DNA from: Mesobacterium pallidum
GTDB taxonomy: Bacteria; Pseudomonadota; Alphaproteobacteria; Rhodobacterales; Rhodobacteraceae
NCBI RefSeq assembly: GCF_019966535.1
Contig: NZ_JAIMID010000003.1
Span: forward strand, 62,001 to 126,000
DNA length: 64,000 nt
Direction: 5' to 3'
Positions 52,269 through 60,795 of the stretch are shown in pieces (positions within the stretch are counted from its first letter, which is position 1; each line of letters starts with the position of its first letter). The position numbers and the translations under genes are program-made. Below the pieces are notes generated by a model that was not told the origin of the DNA, ran no database searches, and saw only the letters and a list, made by a program, of their open reading frames with translations.

Positions 52269-52730
52269 ATGCCGCGCATGACGCTTGATACACCTACTGG
52301 GACCTTCTCCCTGACCGAAGAGGATGGCGCGATCACCCGCGCCACTTGGGCCCCCGTGGACGACGGCGCGCGGGACGACACACCCCTGCTGACCCGCGCC
52401 GCCGAGCAGATCCGGGCGTATTTCGAGGACGGCCCCCTGTCCTTCGACCTGCCGCTGCGGGTGGCCGGGTCGGCGTTCCAGCAGGCCGTCTGCGCCGAGA
52501 TGGCCGCGATTCCGCTGGGCGAGACCAGCACCTACGGCCAGATCGCGAAGCGCCTCAAGGCCCCCGCCCAGGCGGTCGGCCAAGCCTGCGGCGCCAATCC
52601 CATCGCGCTGATCATCCCCTGCCACCGGGTGCTGGGCACCGGCAACCTGGGCGGCTTTTCCGGCGGCTCGGGCGTCGAGACCAAGGTCTGGCTGCTGCGC
52701 CATGAACGCGCGGGCGGGCTGCTGATCTAG
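52269..52730 (+). CDS. ogt: Methylated-DNA-protein cysteine methyltransferase
   Basis: 153 residues, the size of Ogt. The acceptor Cys is C118 in IIPCHRVLG; the DNA-binding part has FQQAVCAEMAAIPLGETSTYGQIAKRLKAPAQAVGQACGANPIA with the arginine-finger position changed to Gln (QAVGQACGANP in place of RAVGXA). It repairs O6-alkylguanine by transferring the alkyl to its own Cys. It lies after the ileS repeat array, on its own. Confidence 0.92.
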   Translation: MPRMTLDTPTGTFSLTEEDGAITRATWAPVDDGARDDTPLLTRAAEQIRAYFEDGPLSFDLPLRVAGSAFQQAVCAEMAAIPLGETSTYGQIAKRLKAPAQAVGQACGANPIALIIPCHRVLGTGNLGGFSGGSGVETKVWLLRHERAGGLLI

Positions 52731-52836
52731 GCCCTTCGGCGTCGCGCCATGCGCCTTGGCGGACCAAACCACGGGCAGGTACGCCTGCCGACGGTGCCCC
52801 GGCCCGCCGGCGTGACAGGCCCGGAGGCAGAACGGC

Positions 52837-53286
52837 CTAGCGCTTCTCGCGAAAGAAGTCGCGCAGCAGGGCGGCGCATTCGGCTTCCGCCAGCCCCTCG
52901 TAAACCTCGGGGGCGTGATGGGCCTGTGGGTGGTCAAACACCCGTGCCCCGTGGCTCACCCCGCCCGACTTGGGATCGCTCGCGCCGAAATAGACCCGCG
53001 CGATGCGGGCGGCGGCGATGACCCCGGCGCACATGGCGCAGGGTTCGAGCGTCACGTACAAGTCATGCCCCGCCAGCCGCTCCTGCCCCAAGGCGGCGCA
53101 GGCTTGTCGGATCGCCAGCATCTCGGCATGGGCCGAGGGGTCGCTCAGCTCGCGCGTCCGGTTCCCCGCGCGCGCCACGATCCGGCCATCCGGCGCGACC
53201 ACCACGGCCCCCACCGGCACCTCGCCGCGGGCGGCGGCGGCGCGCGCCTCGTCCAGCGCCTCGGGCATGTAGGTGCGAAAGCTCAT
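52837..53286 (-). CDS. tadA: tRNA-specific adenosine deaminase
   Basis: 149 residues; the ATG at 53286 gives the family N-terminus MSFRTYMPEALDEARAAAARGEVPVGAVVV. Zinc is bound by H53 (SAHAEM, with E55 as catalytic acid/base) and C83 and C86 (EPCAMCAG). It converts A34 to inosine in tRNA-Arg(ACG). The frame stays open far upstream, but that part is antisense to the pseudouridine synthase gene. It is divergent from that gene with 63 bases between the starts. Confidence 0.95.
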   Translation of the reverse strand: MSFRTYMPEALDEARAAAARGEVPVGAVVVAPDGRIVARAGNRTRELSDPSAHAEMLAIRQACAALGQERLAGHDLYVTLEPCAMCAGVIAAARIARVYFGASDPKSGGVSHGARVFDHPQAHHAPEVYEGLAEAECAALLRDFFREKR

Positions 53287-53349
53287 GGCCCCGGAGTGCC
53301 GCAAATCTCCCCCTTCCGCAACGGGGCGCTTTGGCCTAAGCCGGACCGC

Positions 53350-54462
53350 ATGAGCGACACTCCTCCCCCCGGCGACCGGATCGCCAAGGTCATTGCCCGC
53401 GCCGGCCACGCCTCGCGCCGCGAGGCCGAGCGGCTGATCGAGACCGGCCGCGTCACCGTCAACGGCAAGATCATCGACAGCCCCGCGCTGAACGTGACCG
53501 TCGCCGACAAGATCACCGTCAACGGCAAGCCACTGGCCGAGGCCGAGGAGCCGCGCCTGTGGCTGTTCCACAAGCCGCGCGGCCAGGTGACCACCGCGAA
53601 GGACGAAGAGGGCCGGCCCACGATCTACGACAGCCTGCCCGAGGACCTGCCCCGCGTGATGCCGGTCGGGCGGCTCGACATGAGCTCCGAAGGGCTCTTG
53701 CTGCTGACCAACGACGGCGGGATCAAGCGCAAGTTGGAACTGCCCTCGACCGGTTGGCTGCGCAAGTACCGCGTGCGGGTGAACGGCCGGCCCGAGGACA
53801 GCGCGCTCGAGCCGCTGCGCCGAGGCGTGACCATCGAGGGCGAGGCGTTCCAGCCGATGAACGTGTCGCTGGACCGGCAGCAGGGGGCGAATGCCTGGCT
53901 GACCGTGGGCATCCGCGAGGGCCGCAACCGCGAGATCCGCCGCGCCATGGCGCATGTCGGGCTGGTGGTGAACCGGCTGATCCGGGTGTCCTACGGGCCG
54001 TTCCAGCTGGGCACGCTGGCGCCCGGTGCGGTCGAAGAGGTGCGCCGCAAGATCCTGCGCGACCAACTGGGGCTGGAAGATCCGGGCGCCGATACGACCG
54101 GGCGGGCCAAGGCCGGCAAGCCGGGAGGGAAGCCCACGGGCAAACCGGGGCGGCCCGGCGGGCCGGGCAAGCCGGACGGACGTTCCGGAAAGGCTGACGG
54201 ACGTCCCGGCAAACCCGACGGACGTCCCGGGAAGGCCGAAGGCAAGTTCGGCAAATCGGACGGACGCGGTGGAAAATCCGATGCGCGGCCGGGCAAACCC
54301 GCCGGGCGGTTCGGAAAGGCCGATGACCGCTCGGGCAAGGCCGCCGGTTTCTCGGGCAAGCCCGAGGGACGCCCGGGCAAGCCGGGTGGCGGACGTCCGG
54401 ACAAGCCGGGCGGCAAACCGGGGCCCAGCGATGGCGCGCGCGGGCCACGGCGGACGCGGTAA
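53350..54462 (+). CDS. rluB: RsuA/RluB-family pseudouridine synthase with basic repeat tail
   Basis: 370 residues. An S4 RNA-binding domain (DRIAKVIARAGHASRREAERLIETGRVTVNGK, about 8-60) is followed by the catalytic domain with D110 in VGRLDMSSEGLLLLTNDG and a C-terminal GRNREIRRAMAHVGLVVNRLIRVSYGPF. The last ~125 residues are low-complexity and strongly basic, with tandem versions of GKPDGR / GKADGR / GKSDGR. Tails of this kind occur in other rhodobacterial RluB proteins and probably bind RNA. It makes pseudouridine in 23S rRNA (RluB) or 16S rRNA (RsuA); I favour RluB because of length and tail. Confidence 0.88.
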   Translation: MSDTPPPGDRIAKVIARAGHASRREAERLIETGRVTVNGKIIDSPALNVTVADKITVNGKPLAEAEEPRLWLFHKPRGQVTTAKDEEGRPTIYDSLPEDLPRVMPVGRLDMSSEGLLLLTNDGGIKRKLELPSTGWLRKYRVRVNGRPEDSALEPLRRGVTIEGEAFQPMNVSLDRQQGANAWLTVGIREGRNREIRRAMAHVGLVVNRLIRVSYGPFQLGTLAPGAVEEVRRKILRDQLGLEDPGADTTGRAKAGKPGGKPTGKPGRPGGPGKPDGRSGKADGRPGKPDGRPGKAEGKFGKSDGRGGKSDARPGKPAGRFGKADDRSGKAAGFSGKPEGRPGKPGGGRPDKPGGKPGPSDGARGPRRTR

Positions 54463-54652
54463 CGGGGCGCGGCCCCGAGGCACGCCCCAGGCCCCCTCGG
54501 GCAATGACGTGCCGTCACGCGGCATGCGGCCGCGCAGAGCATTGCGCCCGCCGGCAATCGTGACACGGACACTGCACCCGCGGCATTCCCCCTAGCGAAA
54601 CCGCCCCCCATACCCTACGTTTGGGACGTTAAGGAATTTTCCCGGGGGTCCC

Positions 54653-54742
54653 ATGTCGGGAAGCGGACTACAGAAAATCGCCTACGTGGCCTTGCTGATC
54701 CTGCTGATCGGCGTGACCTCGGGCCTGCTCGGGGGGCTCTAG
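54653..54742 (+). CDS. 29-aa membrane peptide, first gene of the XpaC-TelA cluster
   Basis: Encodes MSGSGLQKIAYVALLILLIG and VTSGLLGGL, a single hydrophobic span with a short polar start. A purine run CGGGGG lies six to ten bases before the ATG, and the stop is 4 bases before the xpaC start, so it is probably translated as part of the operon. It is too short for most gene finders. It may be a membrane-anchoring or regulatory subunit of the XpaC/TelA complex; this is inference from position. Confidence 0.6.
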   Translation: MSGSGLQKIAYVALLILLIGVTSGLLGGL

Positions 54743-54746
54743 GGCC

Positions 54747-55640
54747 ATGGCACAACGCTACGGCGGCCAATTCAGCCCGGACGGCAAGCAAGGCACCCCG
54801 GCGCCCAAGCGCGGCGCCTACCGGGGCGCCTCGGTCGATCCGGCGGGTGCGCGGGCGAACCTGCTGTTCGTCCCTCCCGCGATCCTTGTCCTGACCTCGG
54901 TCTTCGGCGGCGCCGTGCAGCTGGCACTTGGCCTCGTCGGCGGCGCCGTGCTGGCGCTGGCCGCCTGGCTCTTGCGCGACGGGCTCAGGGCCGAGGCGGC
55001 GTTCCACGCCCGCAAGGTCGCCCGCCCGCCGGGCTTTCCGCGCAAAATGGCCGCCTCGGCCCTCACCGGCATCGGCACGGCCATTGCCGCGCTCTCGGGC
55101 GATCCGTCGATCATCGCGGCCGGGCTTTACGGCATCGCGGCGACCGGGCTGCACGTGGCAGCCTTCGGCATCGACCCGCTCAGGGGCAAGGGCGTCGAGG
55201 GCATCGACACGTTCCAGCAAGACCGCGTCGCCCGCGCGGTGGACGAGGCTGAAAAGTACCTGTCGGCCATGTCCGACGCCATCCTGCGCGCCCGCGACAG
55301 GCAGCTTGAATCCCGCGTCGCCACCTTCCAGCAGACCGCCCGCGACATGTTCCGCACGGTCGAGAACGACCCACGCGATCTTTCCGCCGCGCGCCGCTAC
55401 CTGACAGTCTACCTGATGGGCGCCCGCGACGCGACGATCAAGTTCGCGGACATCTACGCCCGGGACCGCGACCCGCAGGCCCGCGCCGATTACGAGACGC
55501 TGCTGGACGACCTGGAGCGCAATTTCGCCGACCGCACGCAAAAGATGCTCGACGACGACCGCAGCGACCTTACGGTCGAGATCGAGGTGCTGCGGGAACG
55601 GCTCGACCGCGAGGGCGTTCACCTCGCCCGGGACATTTGA
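54747..55640 (+). CDS. XpaC-family (5-bromo-4-chloroindolyl phosphate hydrolysis) protein
   Basis: 297 residues. Two membrane segments (about 38-75: LLFVPPAILVLTSVFGGAVQLALGLVGGAVLALAAWLL) and a possible amphipathic pair (TGIGTAIAALSG, IIAAGLYGIAATG) precede a helical cytoplasmic domain (about 150-297; DRVARAVDEAEKYLSAMSDAILRARDRQLESRVATFQQTARDMFRTVENDPRD). This is the XpaC pattern. XpaC is nearly always followed by TelA, here 12 bases downstream. Function unknown, with links to membrane or toxic-anion stress. Confidence 0.88.
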   Translation: MAQRYGGQFSPDGKQGTPAPKRGAYRGASVDPAGARANLLFVPPAILVLTSVFGGAVQLALGLVGGAVLALAAWLLRDGLRAEAAFHARKVARPPGFPRKMAASALTGIGTAIAALSGDPSIIAAGLYGIAATGLHVAAFGIDPLRGKGVEGIDTFQQDRVARAVDEAEKYLSAMSDAILRARDRQLESRVATFQQTARDMFRTVENDPRDLSAARRYLTVYLMGARDATIKFADIYARDRDPQARADYETLLDDLERNFADRTQKMLDDDRSDLTVEIEVLRERLDREGVHLARDI

Positions 55641-55652
55641 CAGGAGATCCCC

Positions 55653-56861
55653 ATGTCCGACACGATCCGCCAAAAGGCGCAAGCGACCCTGGCCGAGGTT
55701 GAACAGGTCAGCGCCGTGATCCTGCCAGAACCGGCCGATGCCGGCGCCGTGGTCCCGCTGGACCAGGCCGATGCGCCGACCAGCGACGCGATCCGCCGGC
55801 GCATGAACGAGCTCGACATGTCCGACACCGGCTCGATCGTGCATTTCGGCTCGGCCGCGCAGGCCGAGTTGCAGCAGATCAGCCAGGCCATGCTGGCCGA
55901 TGTGCGCAACAAGGACGTGGGCCCCGCGGGCGACAGCCTGCGCGCCATCGTCACCACGATCCGCGGCTTTTCGGTCAGCGAGCTGGACGTGCGCCGCGAG
56001 CGGACCTTCTGGGAAAAACTGACCGGCAAGGTGGCGCCCTTTGCCAAGTTCACCGCCCAGTTCGAAAGCGTGCAGGCGCAGATCGACAAGGTGACCGACG
56101 ACCTGCTTGGGCATGAGCACAAGCTGCTGAAGGACATCAAATCGCTCGACCTTCTCTATGAAAAGACGCTGAATTTCTACGACGAGCTGGCACTTTACAT
56201 CGCGGCGGGCGAGGAAAAGCTGAAAGAGCTCGACAGCACCGACATCCCCGCCAAGGAGGCCGAGGTGCAGGCCGCTGCCGAAGAGCAGCAGGTCATGAAG
56301 GCGCAGGAGCTGCGCGATCTGCGTGCCGCCCGCGACGACCTCGAACGCCGGGTGCATGACCTCAAGCTCACGCGGCAGGTGACGATGCAGTCGCTGCCCT
56401 CGATCCGGCTGGTGCAGGAGAACGACAAGTCGCTGGTGACCAAGATCAACTCGACCCTCGTCAACACCGTGCCGCTGTGGGAAACCCAGCTGGCGCAGGC
56501 GGTCACGATCCAGCGCAGCGCCGAGGCCGCCGCCGCCGTGCGCGAGGCGAACGACCTGACCAACGAGCTGCTGACCGCCAACGCGAAGAACCTGCGCGAG
56601 AGCAACAAGGTGATCCGCGAGGAAATGGAGCGCGGCGTCTTCGACATCGAGGCGGTCAAGCAGGCCAATGCCGACCTGATCGGCACGATCCAGGAATCGC
56701 TGCAGATCGCCGACGAGGGCAAGGCGCGCCGCGCCGCCGCCGAGGCCGACCTGAAGAAGATGGAGGCCGAGCTGCGCGACACGCTCGCCGCCGCCAAGGC
56801 CAAGCAGACCGGGCTGGGCGACACCGTCAACACGGCCGTGCCCTCGGGCGCGGCCTCCTGA
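55653..56861 (+). CDS. telA: TelA-family toxic anion resistance protein
   Basis: 402 residues, mostly alpha-helical and soluble. Family motifs include RRERTFWEKLTGKVAPFAKFTAQFESVQAQIDKVTDDLLGHEHKLLKDIKSLDLLYEKTLNFYDELALYIAAGEEKL, then ETQLAQAVTIQRSAEAAAAVREANDLTNELLTANAKNLRES. TelA was first tied to tellurite resistance; related proteins in Firmicutes influence sensitivity to cell-wall antibiotics. There is no tellurite-specific ter gene nearby. It stands between XpaC and a DUF2927 lipoprotein in one operon. Confidence 0.92.
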   Translation: MSDTIRQKAQATLAEVEQVSAVILPEPADAGAVVPLDQADAPTSDAIRRRMNELDMSDTGSIVHFGSAAQAELQQISQAMLADVRNKDVGPAGDSLRAIVTTIRGFSVSELDVRRERTFWEKLTGKVAPFAKFTAQFESVQAQIDKVTDDLLGHEHKLLKDIKSLDLLYEKTLNFYDELALYIAAGEEKLKELDSTDIPAKEAEVQAAAEEQQVMKAQELRDLRAARDDLERRVHDLKLTRQVTMQSLPSIRLVQENDKSLVTKINSTLVNTVPLWETQLAQAVTIQRSAEAAAAVREANDLTNELLTANAKNLRESNKVIREEMERGVFDIEAVKQANADLIGTIQESLQIADEGKARRAAAEADLKKMEAELRDTLAAAKAKQTGLGDTVNTAVPSGAAS

Positions 56862-56872
56862 GGAAAACGGGA

Positions 56873-57829
56873 ATGGGCGACAGGCTCCGGCACGGATTTG
56901 CGGCGCTGGCCCTGCTGGCGATGGCCGCCTGCGAGGCAACGGCGCCGCTGACCAGCTCGCCCACGCCGCAGGCACGGCCGCCCGCACCCGTGGCGGCGCC
57001 AAAGCCCGAACCGCAACCCTCGGCCGCCAGCACCGAGCTGGCGACCTATTATCGCCGCGTGCAGAATGACCTGCTGGTGCAGGGTCTCTTGCGTTCGGAC
57101 GGGGGCGGACCCGACACGCCCTTTTCCGCCCGCCAGCTGGTCGAGAATTTCGAGACCATCGCCTTTTATGACGAATATGCCCGCGGACAGGGCTTTCGCC
57201 GCTCGGGCGGGACGGCCGGCCGGCTGAAGCGCTGGCCCGGCCCGGTGCGCATGGCCCTGAGCTTTGGCCAGTTCGTCAGTCCCGAACAGCAGGCCAAGGA
57301 CCGCGCGGCCGTCTCGAACTACGCCGCCCGCCTGCGGCGCATCACCGGCCATCCCATCGGGATGAGCGAGGCGAGCCCCAACTTCCACGTCTTCTTCATG
57401 GGAGAGGACGACCGGCCGCAGCTCTTGCGCGAGGTCCAGAAGATCGTGCCGAACATCAACCCGGCCGCGCTGAACATCTTCGCCGACCTGCCCCGGTCGA
57501 TCCATTGCCTGGTGATCGCCTTCTCGGGCTCGGACGGTGGCTACGACTACGCCCGCGCCATCGCGCTGATCCGGGCCGAGCATCCGGACCTCATGCGCCT
57601 GTCCTGCATCCACGAAGAGCTGGCGCAGGGCCTGGGCCTCGCCAACGATTCCCCCCGCGCGCGGCCGTCGATCTTCAACGACGACGACGAGTTCGCGCTG
57701 CTGACCACCCATGACGAAATGCTGCTGAAGATCCTCTACGACCCGCGCCTTTCCCCCGGCATGACGCTGGACGAGGCCCGCCCCGTCGTCGAGGCCGAGG
57801 CAAACCGCCTGCTGGGCGGAGAAAGCTGA
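56873..57829 (+). CDS. DUF2927 lipoprotein, possible zincin
   Basis: 318 residues. A lipobox (LLAMAACEA, lipidated Cys at 20) marks a lipoprotein, followed by a Pro-rich linker. The rest is DUF2927: ENFETIAFYDEY, KRWPGPVRMAL, IHCLVIAFSGSDG, and a C-terminal CIHEELAQGLGLANDSP...FNDDDEFALLTTHDEMLLKILYDPRL. The HEELAQGLGL plus later His resembles a metalloprotease zinc site, but activity is unproven. It is in the TelA operon, 11 bases after telA. Confidence 0.82.
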   Translation: MGDRLRHGFAALALLAMAACEATAPLTSSPTPQARPPAPVAAPKPEPQPSAASTELATYYRRVQNDLLVQGLLRSDGGGPDTPFSARQLVENFETIAFYDEYARGQGFRRSGGTAGRLKRWPGPVRMALSFGQFVSPEQQAKDRAAVSNYAARLRRITGHPIGMSEASPNFHVFFMGEDDRPQLLREVQKIVPNINPAALNIFADLPRSIHCLVIAFSGSDGGYDYARAIALIRAEHPDLMRLSCIHEELAQGLGLANDSPRARPSIFNDDDEFALLTTHDEMLLKILYDPRLSPGMTLDEARPVVEAEANRLLGGES

Positions 57830-57843
57830 CAAGGAGAGAGCCG

Positions 57844-58986
57844 ATGGGCATTTTCGATTTCCTCAAGGGCGAGTTCATCGATGTCATCCACTGGGTCGAC
57901 GACACCCATGACACGCTGGTCTGGCGGTTCGAGCGCGAGGGCCACGCGATCAAGTACGGCGCCAAGCTGACCGTGCGCGAAGGGCAGGTCGCCGTCTTCG
58001 TGCATGAAGGGCAGCTGGCCGATGTCTTCACCCCCGGTCTCTACATGCTCGAGACCAACAACATGCCGATCATGACGACGCTGCAACACTGGGACCATGG
58101 CTTCCAGTCGCCGTTCAAGTCCGAGATCTACTTTGTCGACACCACCCGGTTCAGCGACCTCAAGTGGGGGACCAAGAACCCGATCATCTGCCGCGACCCT
58201 GAATTCGGGATGGTGCGGCTGCGCGCCTTCGGCACCTACACGATCCGCGTGACCGATGCGGCGAAGTTCCTGACCGAGATCGTCGGCACCGACGGCGAAT
58301 TCACGATGGACGAGATCAGCTTCCAGATCCGCAACATCATCGTGCAGGAAACCAGCCGCGTGCTGGCCGGCTCGGGCATCCCGGTGCTCGACATGGCGGC
58401 GAACACGGCGGATCTGGGCAAGCTGGTCGCGACCGAGGTCAGCAAGACCCTGGCCGAATACGGGCTCTCGATGCCCGAGATGTATATCGAGAACATCTCC
58501 CTGCCGCCCGCGGTCGAAGAGGTGATGGACAAGCGTACCTCGATGGGGATCGTCGGGGATCTGGGCAAGTACACCCAGTTCCAGGCGGCCGAAGCGATGA
58601 GCGCAGCGGCCTCCACCCCCGGCAGCTCCATGGGCGCCGGCATGGGGATGGGCATGGGCATGGGGCTGGCGCAGCACATGGCCAGTACCATGGCCGGCCA
58701 GCAGGGCCCCTGGGGCCAGGCGCAACAGCCCGCCCAGCAACCCGCCGCAGCGGCGCCCCCGCCGCCCCCGCCGCCGGTCGAACATGTCTGGCACATTGCC
58801 CGCAACGGCGCGACCGAGGGGCCGTTCTCCAAGGCGCGGATGGGGCGCATGGCGACGGATGGCGATCTTATGCGCGAGACGCTGGTCTGGACCCCGGGTC
58901 AGGACGGCTGGAAAAAGGCCGGTGACGTGACCGAGCTGGCGCAGCTGTTCACGATCCTGCCGCCGCCACCCCCTCCGGGCGTCTGA
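57844..58986 (+). CDS. SPFH (YdjI-like) protein with C-terminal GYF_2 domain
   Basis: 380 residues. The SPFH/virion-core domain (about 1-255) begins MGIFDFLKGEFIDVIHWVDDTHDTLVWRFEREGHAIKYGAKLTVREGQVAVFVHEGQLADVFTPGLY. A flexible linker with Met-Gly repeats and Gln/Pro runs (about 260-310) leads to a GYF_2 domain (HVWHIARNGATEGPFSKARMGRMATDGDLMRETLVWTPGQDGWKKA). YdjI of Bacillus is the close type; there it acts with YdjG to recruit the phage-shock protein PspA to the membrane. Here the partner may be XpaC/TelA. It follows the DUF2927 gene by 14 bases. Confidence 0.9.
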   Translation: MGIFDFLKGEFIDVIHWVDDTHDTLVWRFEREGHAIKYGAKLTVREGQVAVFVHEGQLADVFTPGLYMLETNNMPIMTTLQHWDHGFQSPFKSEIYFVDTTRFSDLKWGTKNPIICRDPEFGMVRLRAFGTYTIRVTDAAKFLTEIVGTDGEFTMDEISFQIRNIIVQETSRVLAGSGIPVLDMAANTADLGKLVATEVSKTLAEYGLSMPEMYIENISLPPAVEEVMDKRTSMGIVGDLGKYTQFQAAEAMSAAASTPGSSMGAGMGMGMGMGLAQHMASTMAGQQGPWGQAQQPAQQPAAAAPPPPPPPVEHVWHIARNGATEGPFSKARMGRMATDGDLMRETLVWTPGQDGWKKAGDVTELAQLFTILPPPPPPGV

Positions 58987-59051
58987 TCGGCGCCGAAGGG
59001 TCCCTCCCGGGGCCAGGACCGAGGGCGTGGCCAGAACGGCGGCGCGACGGT

Positions 59052-59465
59052 CTACATCGCCCGGTCGGCGGCGATCACGGGCGCAGGCCCGTGGCTGGCC
59101 TTCACCTCTGCCCGGGCCCCTTCGATGGCGTCGCGCAGGGCGCGGGTGTGCGTCGAGAATTCCGACCCCGACAGCGCCCGCAGCGCGGCCTCGAACTGCC
59201 CCGCCTCGATCATCGCGGCAATGCGTCCGGCCTCCTGGTGAAAGGCGTTGTGCCGTCGTCGCACCTGCGCCAGGGGATCGTCGCCACCTTCGGGCGCCGG
59301 GCAACCGCACAGCCATCGGCCAAGCCGACATTGATCCGCGCGGGCGATCGTCGCCACGGGCAGGCTGCGTTCGCGCGCCACGGCTGCGGAATGCAGGCGC
59401 ATGCGCCAATTGTCATGGCTGGTGATCGCATCGTCGAGTTCACCGGCAACATAGGGCTGGTCCAT
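59052..59465 (-). CDS. CZB (chemoreceptor zinc-binding) domain protein
   Basis: 137 residues. It has the CZB pattern: H17 and W20 (TSHDNWR), C46 in ADQCRLGRWL, and H72/H76 (HNAFH), giving the three-His/one-Cys zinc site. There is no membrane segment or MCP domain, so it is a stand-alone CZB protein. AAAGGAG precedes the ATG at 59465. It is antiparallel to the SPFH and zinc-ribbon genes that flank it. CZB domains sense zinc or hypochlorous acid; a role in redox/zinc sensing beside two membrane-stress proteins is inference. Confidence 0.85.
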   Translation of the reverse strand: MDQPYVAGELDDAITSHDNWRMRLHSAAVARERSLPVATIARADQCRLGRWLCGCPAPEGGDDPLAQVRRRHNAFHQEAGRIAAMIEAGQFEAALRALSGSEFSTHTRALRDAIEGARAEVKASHGPAPVIAADRAM

Positions 59466-59593
59466 GGGCCACTCCTTTCGCCGGAATCCTGCGCTTGAAA
59501 ACCCTACAAAGGGGTTAAGAGGCCCGCGTTTTCCCGGTTGAACCCCTCGCCCCCGCCCGACATTCTGGCCGCGACAGCCCGAAAGAGAGACGG

Positions 59594-60676
59594 ATGACCG
59601 AGCACCATTTCCCCTGCGACCAATGCGGCGCCGACATGCGTTTTGACCCCGCGGCGGCGCAGATGGTCTGCGACCATTGCGGCCATACGGAAAAGATGAC
59701 CGAACCGGGCCCCTGGGGCGGCGCCATCGCCGAGCTCGACTTCGAAGCCGCCGTGGCCGAAACCCTCAGCGCGGCCGAGATGGAAGACACCCGCGTCTCC
59801 TCCTGCCCCAATTGCGCCGCGCAGGTGGAATTCGGCCCGGACGTGCACGCCACCGAATGCCCCTTCTGCGCCACCCCCGTGGTCACCGACACCGGCACCC
59901 AGCGCAGGATCAAGCCCAAGGGCGTCGCGCCCTTCGTGCTGGACGAACCGGCCGCCAGGGCGGCGATGACCGAGTGGCTGGGCAAGCTGTGGTTCGCGCC
60001 CAATGGCCTTCAGGATTACGCCCGCAAGGGCCGCCGGATGCAGGGCATCTACGTGCCCTACTGGACCTTCGACGCCGACACCAAGACCCAGTACCGGGGC
60101 GAACGGGGCACGGTCTATTACGAGACGCGCACCGTGATGCGCGACGGCAAGCCCGAGACGCAGCAAGTGCAAAAGATCCGCTGGACCCCGCGCGCGGGCC
60201 GGGTCGCGCGGTTCTTCGACGACGTGCTGGTGCTGGCCTCGCGGGCGCTGCCGAAAAGCTACACCGACGCGCTCGAGCCCTGGGACCTGGGCCGTTTGGA
60301 GCCCTACACGCCCGAATACCTCGCCGGTTTCCTTGCTGAAGGCTACACGGTCGCGCTGCCCGAGGGTTTCGACGAGGCCCGCGTCAAGATGGACCGGATC
60401 ATCGAGCGGGACGTGAAGTTCGACATCGGCGGTGACCGCCAACGCATCCTCGCCATGGAGACGGACGTCCGCGACGTGACCTTCAAACACGTCCTTCTGC
60501 CGGTCTGGTCGGCGGCCTACAAGTATCGCGGCAAGTCCTACCGGTTCGTGGTCAATGGCCAATCGGGCCAGGTGCGGGGCGAACGCCCCTGGTCGGCCGT
60601 CAAGATCGCCATCGCCGTGGTGCTGGGCCTGGTCGTCGCCGCCGGCCTCGGCTACGTGATCGCTCAGAACCAGTAG
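59594..60676 (+). CDS. Membrane-anchored zinc-ribbon protein (YdjG-like)
   Basis: 360 residues. Two zinc ribbons at the N-terminus: CDQCGADM...CDHCG (8-30) and CPNCAAQ...CPFCATP (71-93). A large middle domain follows (KGVAPFVLDEPAARAAMTEWLGKLWFAPNGL; YVPYWTFDADTKTQYRGERG) and a single C-terminal membrane helix (VKIAIAVVLGLVVAAGLGYVI). This is the TFIIB-type zinc-ribbon layout of Bacillus YdjG, partner of YdjI-like SPFH proteins. It lies in the same neighbourhood as the SPFH gene, with the CZB gene between. Confidence 0.85.
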   Translation: MTEHHFPCDQCGADMRFDPAAAQMVCDHCGHTEKMTEPGPWGGAIAELDFEAAVAETLSAAEMEDTRVSSCPNCAAQVEFGPDVHATECPFCATPVVTDTGTQRRIKPKGVAPFVLDEPAARAAMTEWLGKLWFAPNGLQDYARKGRRMQGIYVPYWTFDADTKTQYRGERGTVYYETRTVMRDGKPETQQVQKIRWTPRAGRVARFFDDVLVLASRALPKSYTDALEPWDLGRLEPYTPEYLAGFLAEGYTVALPEGFDEARVKMDRIIERDVKFDIGGDRQRILAMETDVRDVTFKHVLLPVWSAAYKYRGKSYRFVVNGQSGQVRGERPWSAVKIAIAVVLGLVVAAGLGYVIAQNQ

Positions 60677-60795
60677 CGCGAGCCTTGATCGGACCGGCCC
60701 GTACGGGCTACCAGCAGGGTGTGGTTCGGCTTGGCCAAAGCGGATGTTTGCGCTAACATGACCCAACCCCGCCCGCCGGACAAAGGAGCCTGGCC

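Noticed and set aside
52837-54525. 562-codon minus-strand frame extending tadA upstream
   Set aside because: The part above 53286 is antisense to the pseudouridine synthase gene; tadA has a normal N-terminus at 53286.
55653-56861. TelA as evidence of a tellurite-resistance island
   Set aside because: No terZABCDE or tehAB genes are present, and TelA with XpaC is common outside such islands.
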